64,000 nt of DNA, from assembly GCA_902728285.1 (NCBI GenBank), contig CACVBU010000185.1, positions 290,212 through 354,211 of the forward strand, given 5' to 3'. Under the pieces are notes generated by a model. That model worked only from the letters and a program-made list of their open reading frames with translations, searched no databases and had not been told where the DNA came from. The stretch is from Clytia hemisphaerica. Taxonomy: Eukaryota > Cnidaria > Hydrozoa > Leptothecata > Clytiidae. Positions 1-10,600 of the stretch are shown piece after piece; position 1 is the first letter of the stretch, and each line of letters begins with the position of its first letter. Position numbers and translations under genes: made by a program.

Positions 1-107
1 AATAAATTGTCATGCAAGGAAATCACTTGAGTTTTCTTCATTTTTTAAATGCATGTGGAAGAAAATGTCAAGTTTCACGACAAAAGTTTCCACGTTTTAA
101 ATGTACA

Positions 108-520
108 TACCGTCAACTGCTTTAACTTGGGACGATTGGTCGAAACATGGGACTGTTTGATATCTGGTCTGTATTTTCACTAACTTGTTAAAATCTCTTT
201 GACAACAAATTTGTTTTGATAACTCCACAAAGTTTATCAATCATACTTCCTTTCATAACATGTCACGATAACTTTCACTGATAGCGAAGATTGGAGAATT
301 AGAGAATGCCCGCTGCCTAACCGCCTATCGCCCGATGGGATTAACAAATAACGCGTGTGTAACTTGCCGCATGAGTGACGTCAAATGCTTCATCGTTTTG
401 CCATTTTTAATACGCCGTTCATTAACTCAAATCAAATGACTTTGGAGGTTCGGTGAAATGGTGGCCAAATTGTTGTCCCATGTTTTGTCAGATAGTCCCA
501 AGTTGGAGCAGTTGACGGTA
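108..520. repeat. Palindromic MITE, TACCGTCAAC family, copy 1
   Basis: Terminal inverted repeats TACCGTCAACTGCTTTAACT and AGTTGGAGCAGTTGACGGTA, with the related motif TTGGGAC near each end. It lies within a duplicated flank containing CACGACAAAAGTTTCCACG (about 77 and 538). A second copy is at 5542-5756. Confidence 0.75.
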
Positions 521-1197
521 AAAAAATCTCCAAATTCACGACAAAAGTTTCCACGTTTAAACACAAGTTGCAAAAGATTTCTAAATTCAAAACTAAAGTT
601 TTCCACGTTTTAAAATGCACGCGGGGAAGAAAATCTCCAAGTTCAAGAAAAATTTTAATTGTACATGTGAGGTGATTTCAAATTATTTATATCCATATTC
701 AATGCAGCTCAATAAACCTTTTAAGAAGTATAACATAACATTCTTCATATTGGGGCCGTGGTGTTCCAGATCCGGTTATCAGCTTTAAAATTTGAAATTT
801 ATAACCACAACGAGTTTTCACTAACTGTCACTATAGCAGTTACAGCAGTTAATTCATTGTTGTATATAAAAAAACCAAGCGAAATTCAATCATTAACCAG
901 TCAATTTTGCTCCATGTTTAAATTTCTAGCTAAAATCAGTTCATCAACCATTCCCATTGTTGCATTGTCGGCATTGTCGAAATTGCATTCGTTAGGTGCA
1001 AACTTTTTTCATGCGCCATACTGCTGGAAGTAGTATGTAATTTTTCAGGTATAGCATGGTCAGATTTATTCACAGTCACTTGTCTTCGTACGATTTATGT
1101 AAATATACAAACAAAATTGAGATTAGTTTGTTGTTGTGAAAGTTGATAAAATGTCCTGTTTTTCCAAGACCAAGAGCATCTCTCATTCATTTTCCAG
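521..1197. other. Non-coding: direct repeat of flank, no gene seen
   Basis: Copies of the ACAAAAGTTTCCACG motif near 541 and its degenerate form near 596 repeat the sequence before the MITE. The open frame at 758-1033 has no recognisable features. Confidence 0.4.
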
Positions 1198-1514
1198 CTA
1201 GCTCATTCCAGCCAAACCAACAGAATGTAAACGAAACATCAAATCCAGAAAGGAATATTAATAAAAGTTCACTATCGACCATTCCTTGTGACAATCGTAC
1301 AAAAATCATCATCCAATTCAACTCATCAAAGCATATAAACCAAGGCAAAGAAAAGTCAAAAGTTGTTTGTTGTCTATTTTCTGCCATCTTTGTTTTGACA
1401 GTTAGAAACAAAGCAGTATGGTCCGATAAACAATACGCTTCTGAAACAGCCGACGTTGCCCGATCGACAAGGAGAATAGAGCGCCGTTCGGATATTTACC
1501 ACAGACGTTTCTAG
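1198..1514 (+). CDS. Possible terminal exon, unknown product
   Basis: An open frame of 105 codons follows a good acceptor (CATTCATTTTCCAG at 1184-1197), ends with TAG at 1512-1514 and has AATAAA at 1538-1543. The product is polar (Asn, Ser, Gln rich) at first, then has a short hydrophobic stretch (VVCCLFSAIFVLTV) and a basic tail ending ERRSDIYHRRF. No family recognised. If real, it is the last exon of a plus-strand gene, either nested in a ferlin intron or beyond it. It could equally be a chance open frame. Confidence 0.3.
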
Positions 1515-2052
1515 AAGAAATGACGTTGTCCGCCTCGAATAAAGAACACCCTACTGTTTTTACCGCCGGAGCTTGATTTAAAAAGAGACTCATGTACAAA
1601 CTCACGAAATTGACCAAAACCGAGCGTTAGACTTGGAGGAGAAGAAGAAGGAGAAGAAAAATTACCGTTTTAACAAATATTTCCTATAGATAGGAAATAT
1701 TTAATAAGGAATAAATGTATAAATAATGAATCAAAATATACATTGTGTATATCTCAAGGGTAATATCTATCATGGGTATTACGGAATTTTAAAATTTTTT
1801 CTAGGATTTTGAATCTGAATTTTTTGTTTTATTACAAGGAGTGTTTTTATGACGTGAGGAGTATGATGTACATTTTTTTTAGAGATTTCAGAATCTTTGC
1901 TAATGCTTGTTTACAGTATCTTAACTTGTTTTTATTTCAATTTTAGATTAATAATAACTGATGATGGAACCTTGTAGTTTCGAAATATATCTAATATATT
2001 TAAAAATTAAAAGTTGTCACAAAATATACATGATTAATTTTTTTTCATTGTA

Positions 2053-2336
2053 CACCCTTTTTTTTATAAGAATATCTTCTATAAGAATATCAGGGTGAAA
2101 ATTGGCCAAAACTTAAGAATACCCTAAGATAACCTCTAGGTTGAATTTCAACAGAAAAAAACTGCTTCCTTTGTTAGAGATAAATTGAAGCTTTGAGAAA
2201 GAAATGTAATTTTAGCCTAAATGTTCACTCAAAAGTGCAAAACTTTCAAATTGATCATTTCTCATGTTTGAAAAAGTACTTTCTTAAGAATACTTGACCC
2301 ATATCCAAACTACACTATCTCATAAAAAAGCGTGTA
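2053..2336. repeat. Degenerate TTATAAGAAT-type MITE
   Basis: Ends resemble ACACCC(T)n TATAAGAATA and CATAAAAAAGCGTGT, with internal GGCCAAAA and AAGAATAC motifs also seen near 31690 and 58400. A relative of the ACACGTTTTTT family. The rest of 1515-2425 shows nothing coding. Confidence 0.45.
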
Positions 2337-2425
2337 ATTGAGACCCTGCCAGCCATATTCACCCACCTAAACTCGAGCTAAAATCCAAAATACTCACCTT
2401 ACCTAGTTGTAAGGCAACGTCATGT

Positions 2426-2582
2426 TACAGTTGACTCTCTCTAATTCGATCCCAAAGGGACCAAAAATGCTCTTCGAATTAGAGAAATACTCGAATTACA
2501 GAGAGTATTTTATACTACTTTTAGTTCGAATTATTCAATGATTCGAATAGTAGAGGTTCGAATTAGAGAGAGTTGAATGTAC
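2426..2582. repeat. Pogo/Tigger-like MITE
   Basis: TIRs read ACAGTTGACTCTCTCTAATT and, on the other strand, ACATTCAACTCTCTCTAATT, with repeated TTCGAATTA inside. Such CTCTCTAATTCGA termini are typical of pogo/Tigger-derived MITEs. A fragment of similar type is near 63432. Confidence 0.7.
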
Positions 2583-2627
2583 ATTGATTGTAATGAACAT
2601 TAGATGAACGTTTAATTGTGTTAGTTC

Positions 2628-2976
2628 AATGGGATAAACTTTCGCGGGAATCAAATTTCGCGGATTTCGCGGATTCGGGTGTCATCCGCGAAAATCCGCG
2701 AAAATCCGCGAAATTAAGTCCCAATGGAAATTTGGAAGAGCCTCATCCGCGAAATATTTCTAAACAAAGTGTATTTCAATGGCTACTTGCATCAAAGAAG
2801 CGCAAATAATGCTATTTCAACAACCAACATGCATGATTTGACAGTAAAAGTCACAAAAATCGTGAAAATATTGCCACCCAATAGTGCCATCCGCGAAATT
2901 AAGTCCCCACGAAATTTTTGAATTTCGCGGATAGGCCCAACCACGAAATTCAATCCCCGCGAAAGTTTATCCCATT
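2628..2976. repeat. CGCGGA-rich MITE with 20-bp TIRs
   Basis: Starts AATGGGATAAACTTTCGCGG and ends with its reverse complement. The interior holds many copies of TCCGCGAAA/TTTCGCGGA, giving a locally high CpG content in AT-rich DNA. Confidence 0.8.
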
Positions 2977-3410
2977 AAAGTAGTTGAGAAGGCCCGTTTC
3001 TGTTCTCAACTCATATAATATTATAATGGCGGATTGGCGGTCGCCCGAGCTGACGCTCTAAAAGTAGCGGGACGATTTCCCATTGGAGAGGAATGTACAG
3101 CAAACCTTTGATGTGTCGCATCCCCAGTCGAGCTCAACGGCCCTTGTGCGTAAAGCTAAAAATATTTTGATTGGACCCGAAAATCCCCAACAACGAGTGC
3201 TGGGGTCAAGGCCTCTCGCTACAAAATCCTTGACGCAATCTGGCGAAATTTCGTAATCTAAACCTTCCAGATATTGAACATTTTCCCAACCTTCAGCGCG
3301 CGTCGAAAGAAAAATTTTCTACACCGGATGCCTGATAAGTTCTCGTTATATGGACGCTAAAAAAACGCTAAATGGACGTTTGGTGCAAATTAGGAACTAA
3401 CGGAAAAGCA
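2977..3410. other. No gene seen
   Basis: Moderately GC-rich unique-looking sequence without a convincing reading frame. Confidence 0.3.
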
Positions 3411-4531
3411 CTGTATATATCCCTGGACTAAGCTATATCCACCATCTTTTGATCGGAGTTTTTTTGGAAATGGTACCCAAGAAGAAGCCATTGCGATGTT
3501 AAAAACTAGAACAGTGCTCACATCACTGGATAACGGCCGCCTTAAATTTGATGAAGAATTCATCGGTTTAGACAATGATCCACTTCAACACTCTCGTTTG
3601 CGTGATTTAACTTGAAAATATGGATATTGAAACTAATTACTTAGGTATCTAGGCCTGTTTCCATCGATCGGGCGAGCGTGTACGCTAGGGCAAAATTCTT
3701 AAAATGTATTTAGTCGCTAACTCTGCGCGATCAGTGTTTGATTTCCATCAAAATGGAGATGTTTTGAAACTGCCAGTGGATAGATCTCCAAACTTTTTCA
3801 CTTTTGTCTTCAAAATAAGTGGATCTGTATCCAGCGGTCGGCACGAGGAAGAAACAAGTATTCCCCACCGTTTCTTATGTTGGACCTTTTCTCAAAGCAT
3901 GAACTTGGCAGTGTTTGAAGCACAATAAGCTAAACCACTGTGGTAGTTCTGCTATGATGCTTAACGAGAGTGATTTTGATGAGCTAGTATATTTTGAGTT
4001 GTTTAATCACTTTATTTACTTAACATTTACCTCCCTAGCGGGGCGCCACAGCATGTTTTTCATCTATTCATGATTAACATCGTTATCTCCGAAAAAATGC
4101 TTTTTTTATCTCCGTAGTAAAACGCCACACATTTCAGATAACCAGCGATTCTACAAATATCTCAATTTTGTCTCAGCTGCTCAAACCTTTAACCGACAAA
4201 ATTCTGCAAAACGTGCAGATAGGCATGAATGGGCGAGTCAAATTTTAAAATATTCAAAAGGATAGCGCAGTTGTGACAAATTTTGAATCCAACTTTTTTA
4301 CCCGTATACAGCTCGGAAGATTAACCGCCTTCGGCGGTCGATTATCCTAACGTCTAACGGCGCTACATCATCAAAAGTATTCGAGGAAAAATAGATCTAG
4401 CGCTCTCGATGCATTTTCACCGCTATTGAGTAGTGCTGCCATTAGGGTACTAATTTCAAAAAAACTCCGATCAAAGATTTTTTTTTGGCCGGAATTGAGT
4501 AACTTGGTCCAGGGATATATAAAGGTCAGTG
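3411..4531. repeat. 1.1-kb TIR element, CCCTGGACCAAG family
   Basis: Left end ATATATCCCTGGACTAAGC and right end TTGGTCCAGGGATATATAA are inverted. Both ends also share ACTCCGATCAAAGAT/ATCTTTTGATCGGAGT. A shorter member is at 13152-13448. Its right end is about 30 bp from the ferlin exon at 4563. Confidence 0.65.
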
Positions 4532-4562
4532 CAGAAAAGTGAGGATAGACGAACGGACTTAC

Positions 4563-4636
4563 CATTTGCATTGTTGTTAGAAATTTCCGATAAATCAATC
4601 CACGTTGTGCCTACTGTTTCAATTTTGGTGACATCT
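4563..4636 (-). CDS. Ferlin exon: end of C2C
   Basis: Encodes DVTKIETVGTTWIDLSEIS then NNNAN, matching ferlin 'R-D-x-D-K-x-x-x-x-x-I-G-(T/S)-x-(F/W)-I-D-L-x-x-I-S-N'. GTAAGT donor, TTTTATAG acceptor, split codons at both ends. This is the last ferlin exon I can see; the gene must continue left of position 1. Repeats end about 24 bp upstream and 30 bp downstream of the exon. Confidence 0.85.
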
Positions 4637-7600
4637 CTATAAAATGAAGAAAATCTGTATTAGCCAAATTCTGGAGCCGCTCGCTGCGCTGCAGTTGATG
4701 CACGTGTCGGGACAAAAATCGAGGCGGAAGCCATTTTGTTTACATTTTTGGCTGGGGAAGCACTGCAAAACAGTGCTTTTTGAGTAGATTTGGTGATTCT
4801 TGGGAAGAAAGAAGAAGAATACTACTTGGAACCAACATCAAATGTATTGGAATAGACTTCTATCATACATTGGAATAAAAGACAATACTTTTTGAACATA
4901 ATGAATGTGTGAAACTTGCTTTTTTGTTTACAAACTTCACTCAAGTAGTTTCGTCGATTTCACTGCTTTCGAAAGCTGTTGATGGAGACTACTAACTTGC
5001 AGAAGTAACTTTACATTGGTGCAAACAATGACTATAATAGCTTCACAAACATTCCCTATCATGGAATTCAGCTGAGAAAGATTTTTTTCGATCGCATTGA
5101 ACAGTTTTGATATGATGAGAGAGATATCCAAGATATAGGCTCATTCAAACATGGTTTCACCCATCCCTTTAGATAACAAAAATTTCATGATTCATTTTAT
5201 TCATCTCAAATATGGCTGAAGAGACACTAACGGTCAGATCGGATTCATCACTTGTGACTGCGCTGAGGGATAAACTTTACTTTAACTGTCAAAATTTTGT
5301 CATTGAATCTTCCCAGTCGTCAAAGACCGAGTTATAATGTTATAAACGTGACTGATTTTGGGGTACGTTTTACGTGCAGGTTTTGATTGGATCCAGGACA
5401 AGAAAAGGATAAGCGAATCCAAAGAAAGTGCCCAAAAATTCTGAAATTTTGGAAGTACCGCAAATAATTGAAAGTACCTTATGACATTGACATGATTGTG
5501 TATATCATATAATGGATTGTTATTGTTCTGGATATCCGGCATACCGTCAACGGCTCTAACTTGGGACGAGTGGTCATATCATGGGATGGTTGACTTTCTG
5601 AACGGTTTTTTCACTGTTAAATCTCTGTTGACAAGTTTGTTTTCTATGATTTGCGACTATGTTAATTAAATGACTTAATAGAGGTTCGGTGAAATGATTG
5701 CCGAATTGATGCCCCATGTTTTGTCAGACTGTCCCAAGTTAGAGCCCTTGACGGTACAAATCCACTTTGTAGTCATTGCATTTTCAGGCAAAGTTATGAT
5801 GCCTAAAGCACTGTCTGAAATTATTTTTTCATTTGGATTATCTGTTCGGTGGAAAAGCTTCCAACTTCCCAAAAGAAAAAGTACTGTCACAAAGGATTAT
5901 AATAAAAAAATTTGAGATGTTTTTACTTTATCATTAAAATATATAAAATTTGTACAAAATTTGCTTCAGCCAAATATTTTCATGCTTGAAAATAGTTTAT
6001 AAATTCTATTCTGTTGAATAATTTTGTGGTGGTAAAGATAAGAAAAACATAACATGAAGTCAAGTCAAAATACTCTCAAACACTCAAACATGTTTATGTA
6101 TAATTTTACTTTTTACCTATTTCCCAACCCAAAATCTACCTATCATACTCAACTGAGGCCCAAAGTGAGCAGAAAAAGTTTTTCTACAAAAGTAATAGTC
6201 CAAATAAGGCATATGCAGTACAAAAAGTTCATAGGCTATAGGCCAAAGACTGAGCCCGGGATAATTGAAAATTCCTCCAACTATGAGTGATTATAAACGT
6301 TTCATGTTTGGAAGAGGCTTTTTCTTGAAATCCAACAAGAAGCCCAGAGGGCATGAAGGCCCAGCGAATAAAAGTATGAACTGATTCAAGACTTGAGTAG
6401 CAGAGGGGATTTGAACCTGGAGTCGCTAATACAAGCCATAGACGCCTTAGACCATTCGGCTATCTCTTATTTACAACAATGAGAAATAATTCATAATATT
6501 TAAATCTTATATACAGAGATGTTTTTTTCCTAACACGTGAACAACTGAACTGTTCACATGGAAGAGAAATGTAAAAACAACTTTTTTTTAAAAGAACATC
6601 TTCCTAAAGAGAAGAAGGTTTGTTACGGTTTGTTACATTGTTTTTCTTAAAACACACTACATCTGTTATGTTCTTATAGTTTTAATAGTTAATTGTATTT
6701 TCTACTTTTATGTTTTTAACCAATAAAGACGATTTCAATTGTTTTTTATTCTGTCAATCATGTTCTAACAGCCAATCAAATCCTTCACAATCTGAATTAG
6801 CCTGTGCTTGAAAACGCCATATATGACAACGCGTATCGCCTAGTAAATTGTTACACACTGACACCGGGCAGAATGCTAATGAAAGGCCCAGTACGCTAAA
6901 GCTAGCTGGGCCAATAAAAGTTCCAACATAAATCCAATCTCTTTTTCCTATTTTTTGCTGGTAAAAAGAAGGGGGAGTCTCACTGTTTTCTAACCAAATA
7001 TCTGCGAATGCCGCCTAAAAACGAAAGCGAAAGTAATTTTTGTCCCTACAAGCTGCGCACGGCAGCGCAGCGAGCGGCTCCAGAATTTGGCTAATAAGAA
7101 AAGAGCCACTTAACATAGTTTTTGTATCACCTAAAAATATACAGTCTTATAGCAAAAATAAACCAAGTCCTGATATGAAATGGAATCGAAATAAGATGCC
7201 ATCATTGATTTCTTTAAAATCATTTTTGAAGTTCACAGGAGAAGGGTGTTGACAACATTTTTTAGTTAACTAATCATTCAATCAAGGACGACAAGAAAAG
7301 TCTTCTAATTCCCGGCTCACACGCAATATTGTTTCAACGTTCATCTAACGTCGCATAGACGTTCTAAATAGGCGTTAGATCGACATGTTTTGACAACACC
7401 ATGTGTCAGCTGATGGTATGACCAGGCCCGGCGAAAGCGGGGAGACTGGAGAGACTTCAGCTTATCCACTTTTCTCAAATTTCTAGTGAATTTTATCCTA
7501 TTTGAGCCTTCAGCCTCCCCATTTTTACGACTTACTGTATGACTTACTTATCTCTTAGCTGAACTTTAATCCTTCTGCACAGCGATGGAAACTAAAAAAA

Positions 7601-10600
7601 GGCATAAAAAGAATGCTCAGTTTATTGTGAGGTTATTAATCTGGCCTCTGGTCAGGTTAGATTATTTTATGAAGAACAACCCGCGAACGGATTTTGTCTA
7701 TTTAGAATATTACGTTAGTACAGTTAAAAATCACCAATCTAGAAGACATAACAAAAAGAAATTTTTAAACTTTAATAAATCACAAAGTCAAACAATTTGT
7801 AAGTGTAAGTATCACCAATTGGTAATTTTTAAGAGAGGCTAAAAAACAATGGATTGAGTGTAACTGGAGCCTTACCAAATCACAGAATGTAATTTCCTCA
7901 TTCCACTCTGGATCATAACACTTCTCAATGACTTTGGTGGAGGCCTGAAAAAGCAAATTATAATACCACTCTTGACAACCTGAGTGTCGCTGTTTTAAAA
8001 TAATTGGGGTTTTCGATAAACTACAAATACACCCCTGTGTCACAGGCCCGCTCGGAGCCTAGCCCCACTGGAAAGATTGACAAAAATTACACTTAGAATG
8101 TACAAATAAAGCAATTAAAAAAGATTTTTTCAAGTAATTAAGTATATGGGGATTGAGGGAGTCTTTTCCCTTTTCTTTACTTACGCTAGACCTTGGAGAT
8201 GGAATGTTGAGAAGAAGCACCAAATCCTTATCTTGGGTCCTTCTAGTACTTTAAGATTATCCTCATTCGCTATAAAGTTGGCGGTGACCAGGAATTGAAC
8301 CTATAACCATTGATTTCAAAACCCCGAAGGAGCTAGATCCGAAACTCCTGGATGGGAAATAAAGCTACTTATTTTCCATCCGAAACGCGTACACCGCGTG
8401 TTTTTCAAACTTAAGGCTTCATTTTTCTTGCTTGAGAAAAGGGTTGAAAATTCCTCTTTAGCCCCTTTAATCTCAATGTCTACAACCCTTGAATTGCAAG
8501 GCGAACGCTCTACCAGCTAAGCTACCTGGCCTGATAATCCAATATTTAAGGGACCCAAGTTCTTGGAAGAACTCCACGTGATTCCTGGTACAACCAACTA
8601 CCAGCAAGCACACAACGTTGTTTTAACGTTCAAATAACGTTATTTGGACGTTATAAATGTCACATGGACGTTGATACGACGTCGAGTGCCGTCTGGGCTA
8701 CACCTTTTTTTTTTAAAGAACATCCAAAATTTTTGAAAGCCTTCGGATGTTCTTAACTTTCTGAAATTTAAGCCTAAAAATGTCTTTTGAACATTTTTGT
8801 CCATTTTCCTAAGAAATTGGGTGTTTTAGAGGGGGGGGTTTCATGGTTGGCGGAGGAGCGGAATCAGCCCTTTTTTCGGACGGAGTGGCGGAATTTGGCG
8901 AAAATTTAGACGGAATTACGGAAATTGGGTTCTCTGACGGAGACGGAAAATTAGACAATTTTAGTGCGGAGAAACGGAATTTAGCAAAAAAATTTGCGGA
9001 ATTTCGGAATTGGTAAAAGATTTTCAAAATTTGCGGAATTTTCGACAAAAATATTGAATTTCAAAGGAATTTTCGGTGACGGAATTTTGGTTCAATTTAA
9101 GACGGTGTGACGGAAATTGGAGAAAAAATCGGCGGAATTACGGAATCGGGTACCCCCTGAAACCCCCCCCTTTAGAGTCCGCGAAGCCTTAAAATGTTCT
9201 TAACTTGTTCTTAAAATTTTGGCCTTCGAAGCCTAATGTTCTTATATAGTTTGTTCTTATAAAAAACGTGTAATGCCACAAGGGAATTGGTTCAACTTGA
9301 ATATCATTGCTATAAAAATGAATAATTACCTCTTGACCAGCAAAGGTTATTGTAACAAAAGGATCTGCCAAATCACGAAGCTAATGAAAAGAGGGATGTT
9401 GAAATTTTGTCAAAAATCAAAATTTATGAGAGAAATATGATGTGATGTTGTTTAAGGGTGTTGGAGGGTCTTTGGCGATTACTGATTCATATGTAAAATG
9501 TGTATCTGGAAATCAAAATCAAAATTTATGAGAAATGAATAGACGCTTTATTTGAAATGCATAATATCATGGCAAACGTCGGGCTGGACTTACAAAAATT
9601 GTTGGTTTGCCGTCACCCGACCGACCCTACCTCGAAACCTGCCGACCCAAAAAATTTTATTGCCATTTAAAAGAAGATTTTTTTTTCCTTCAAAAACTTC
9701 AAACAATAAAAAATCAAAACTCGTATCTTGTTGTCTCAAGCATAAGAATCGTAAATTCCCTGCTAGCACTTCTGTTTTTTATTCAAAATTACCTAAATGT
9801 AAACAAACTGTTAAACCCTTCCATGGACGAAATTTCAAAAATCGCCAAAATAAAAGAAAATTCCGACCGACCGACCCACCTCCAAAATCTAGGGTCGGGT
9901 GACGGCAAACCAACAATTTTTTAAGCCCAGCCTCGTTTTAATAGTATTGTTGCTAAGGTACTTCAATGTCATCAGATACAATTATGGGACCGTTTACGCT
10001 TTTGGATGATCAAAATTGATGACGATCTTTTGGGAATACGTACTAGATGTGGAGATATCGTTCGAAATAATTATTCAATTTGAGAACGATGCTCGCGATG
10101 ATTTTGATTAATCTTAAGAAAAGTTTATTGTTCGGTAATGCATAAAATAGAAATATGCTATTGTAAAAGTAGTCTATGGATCCCATGTTTTGCAGTGTAA
10201 CATCCAATAGTAGTGCCCGGGCAGTGTACTTAGGCAAATGGAGGGTACGGTATGTGCCGCCCTTAAGGGTACCTTTTTTGGACTTCCAAAGTCCAGCTAA
10301 GGGTCGGAAAAATCAGAAAATCAAATTTTAGCCCCACTTAGGGTGGGAGAAATAGGAAAATTTCAACTTTTTACCTCCGGAAAGATCGAAATTTGGTCAA
10401 AATTGGTCAAATTTGTCCCAATAAGAGTCGTAAAAATTACAAAGTTTTCCTTTGTTTTCTCCTTTTTAGTCCCGGTAAGGGTCCAAAGGTCGAAAGTCGG
10501 GCGGCACCCCCCGTCAGCTCGCAACCCTAGTACATCCCCCGTGTGGGAGTGTTATGTTGTTGGAGAAAGATCCAGTGCTTCTTGGTCGAGAAAGGGGGTT

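Larger units (their letters stand above)
4660..7094. mobile_element. 2.4-kb non-autonomous TIR element
   Basis: TIRs of about 75 bp start TTAGCCAAATTCTGGAGCCG (4660) and end with the inverse CGGCTCCAGAATTTGGCTAA (7094), including CGCTCGCTGCGCTGC. No transposase frame is visible inside. It contains the nested MITE 5542-5756 and a tRNA-like segment. It lies wholly in a ferlin intron and begins 24 bp upstream of the 4563-4636 exon. Confidence 0.7.

Noticed and set aside
6394..6468. Functional tRNA gene
   Set aside because: A and B boxes are present, but the acceptor and anticodon stems do not pair properly.
6730..6790. Possible missing ferlin micro-exon (minus strand reads MIDRIKNN)
   Set aside because: It loosely resembles the C2C strand, but there is no donor, an in-frame stop follows directly, and it lies inside a TIR element.
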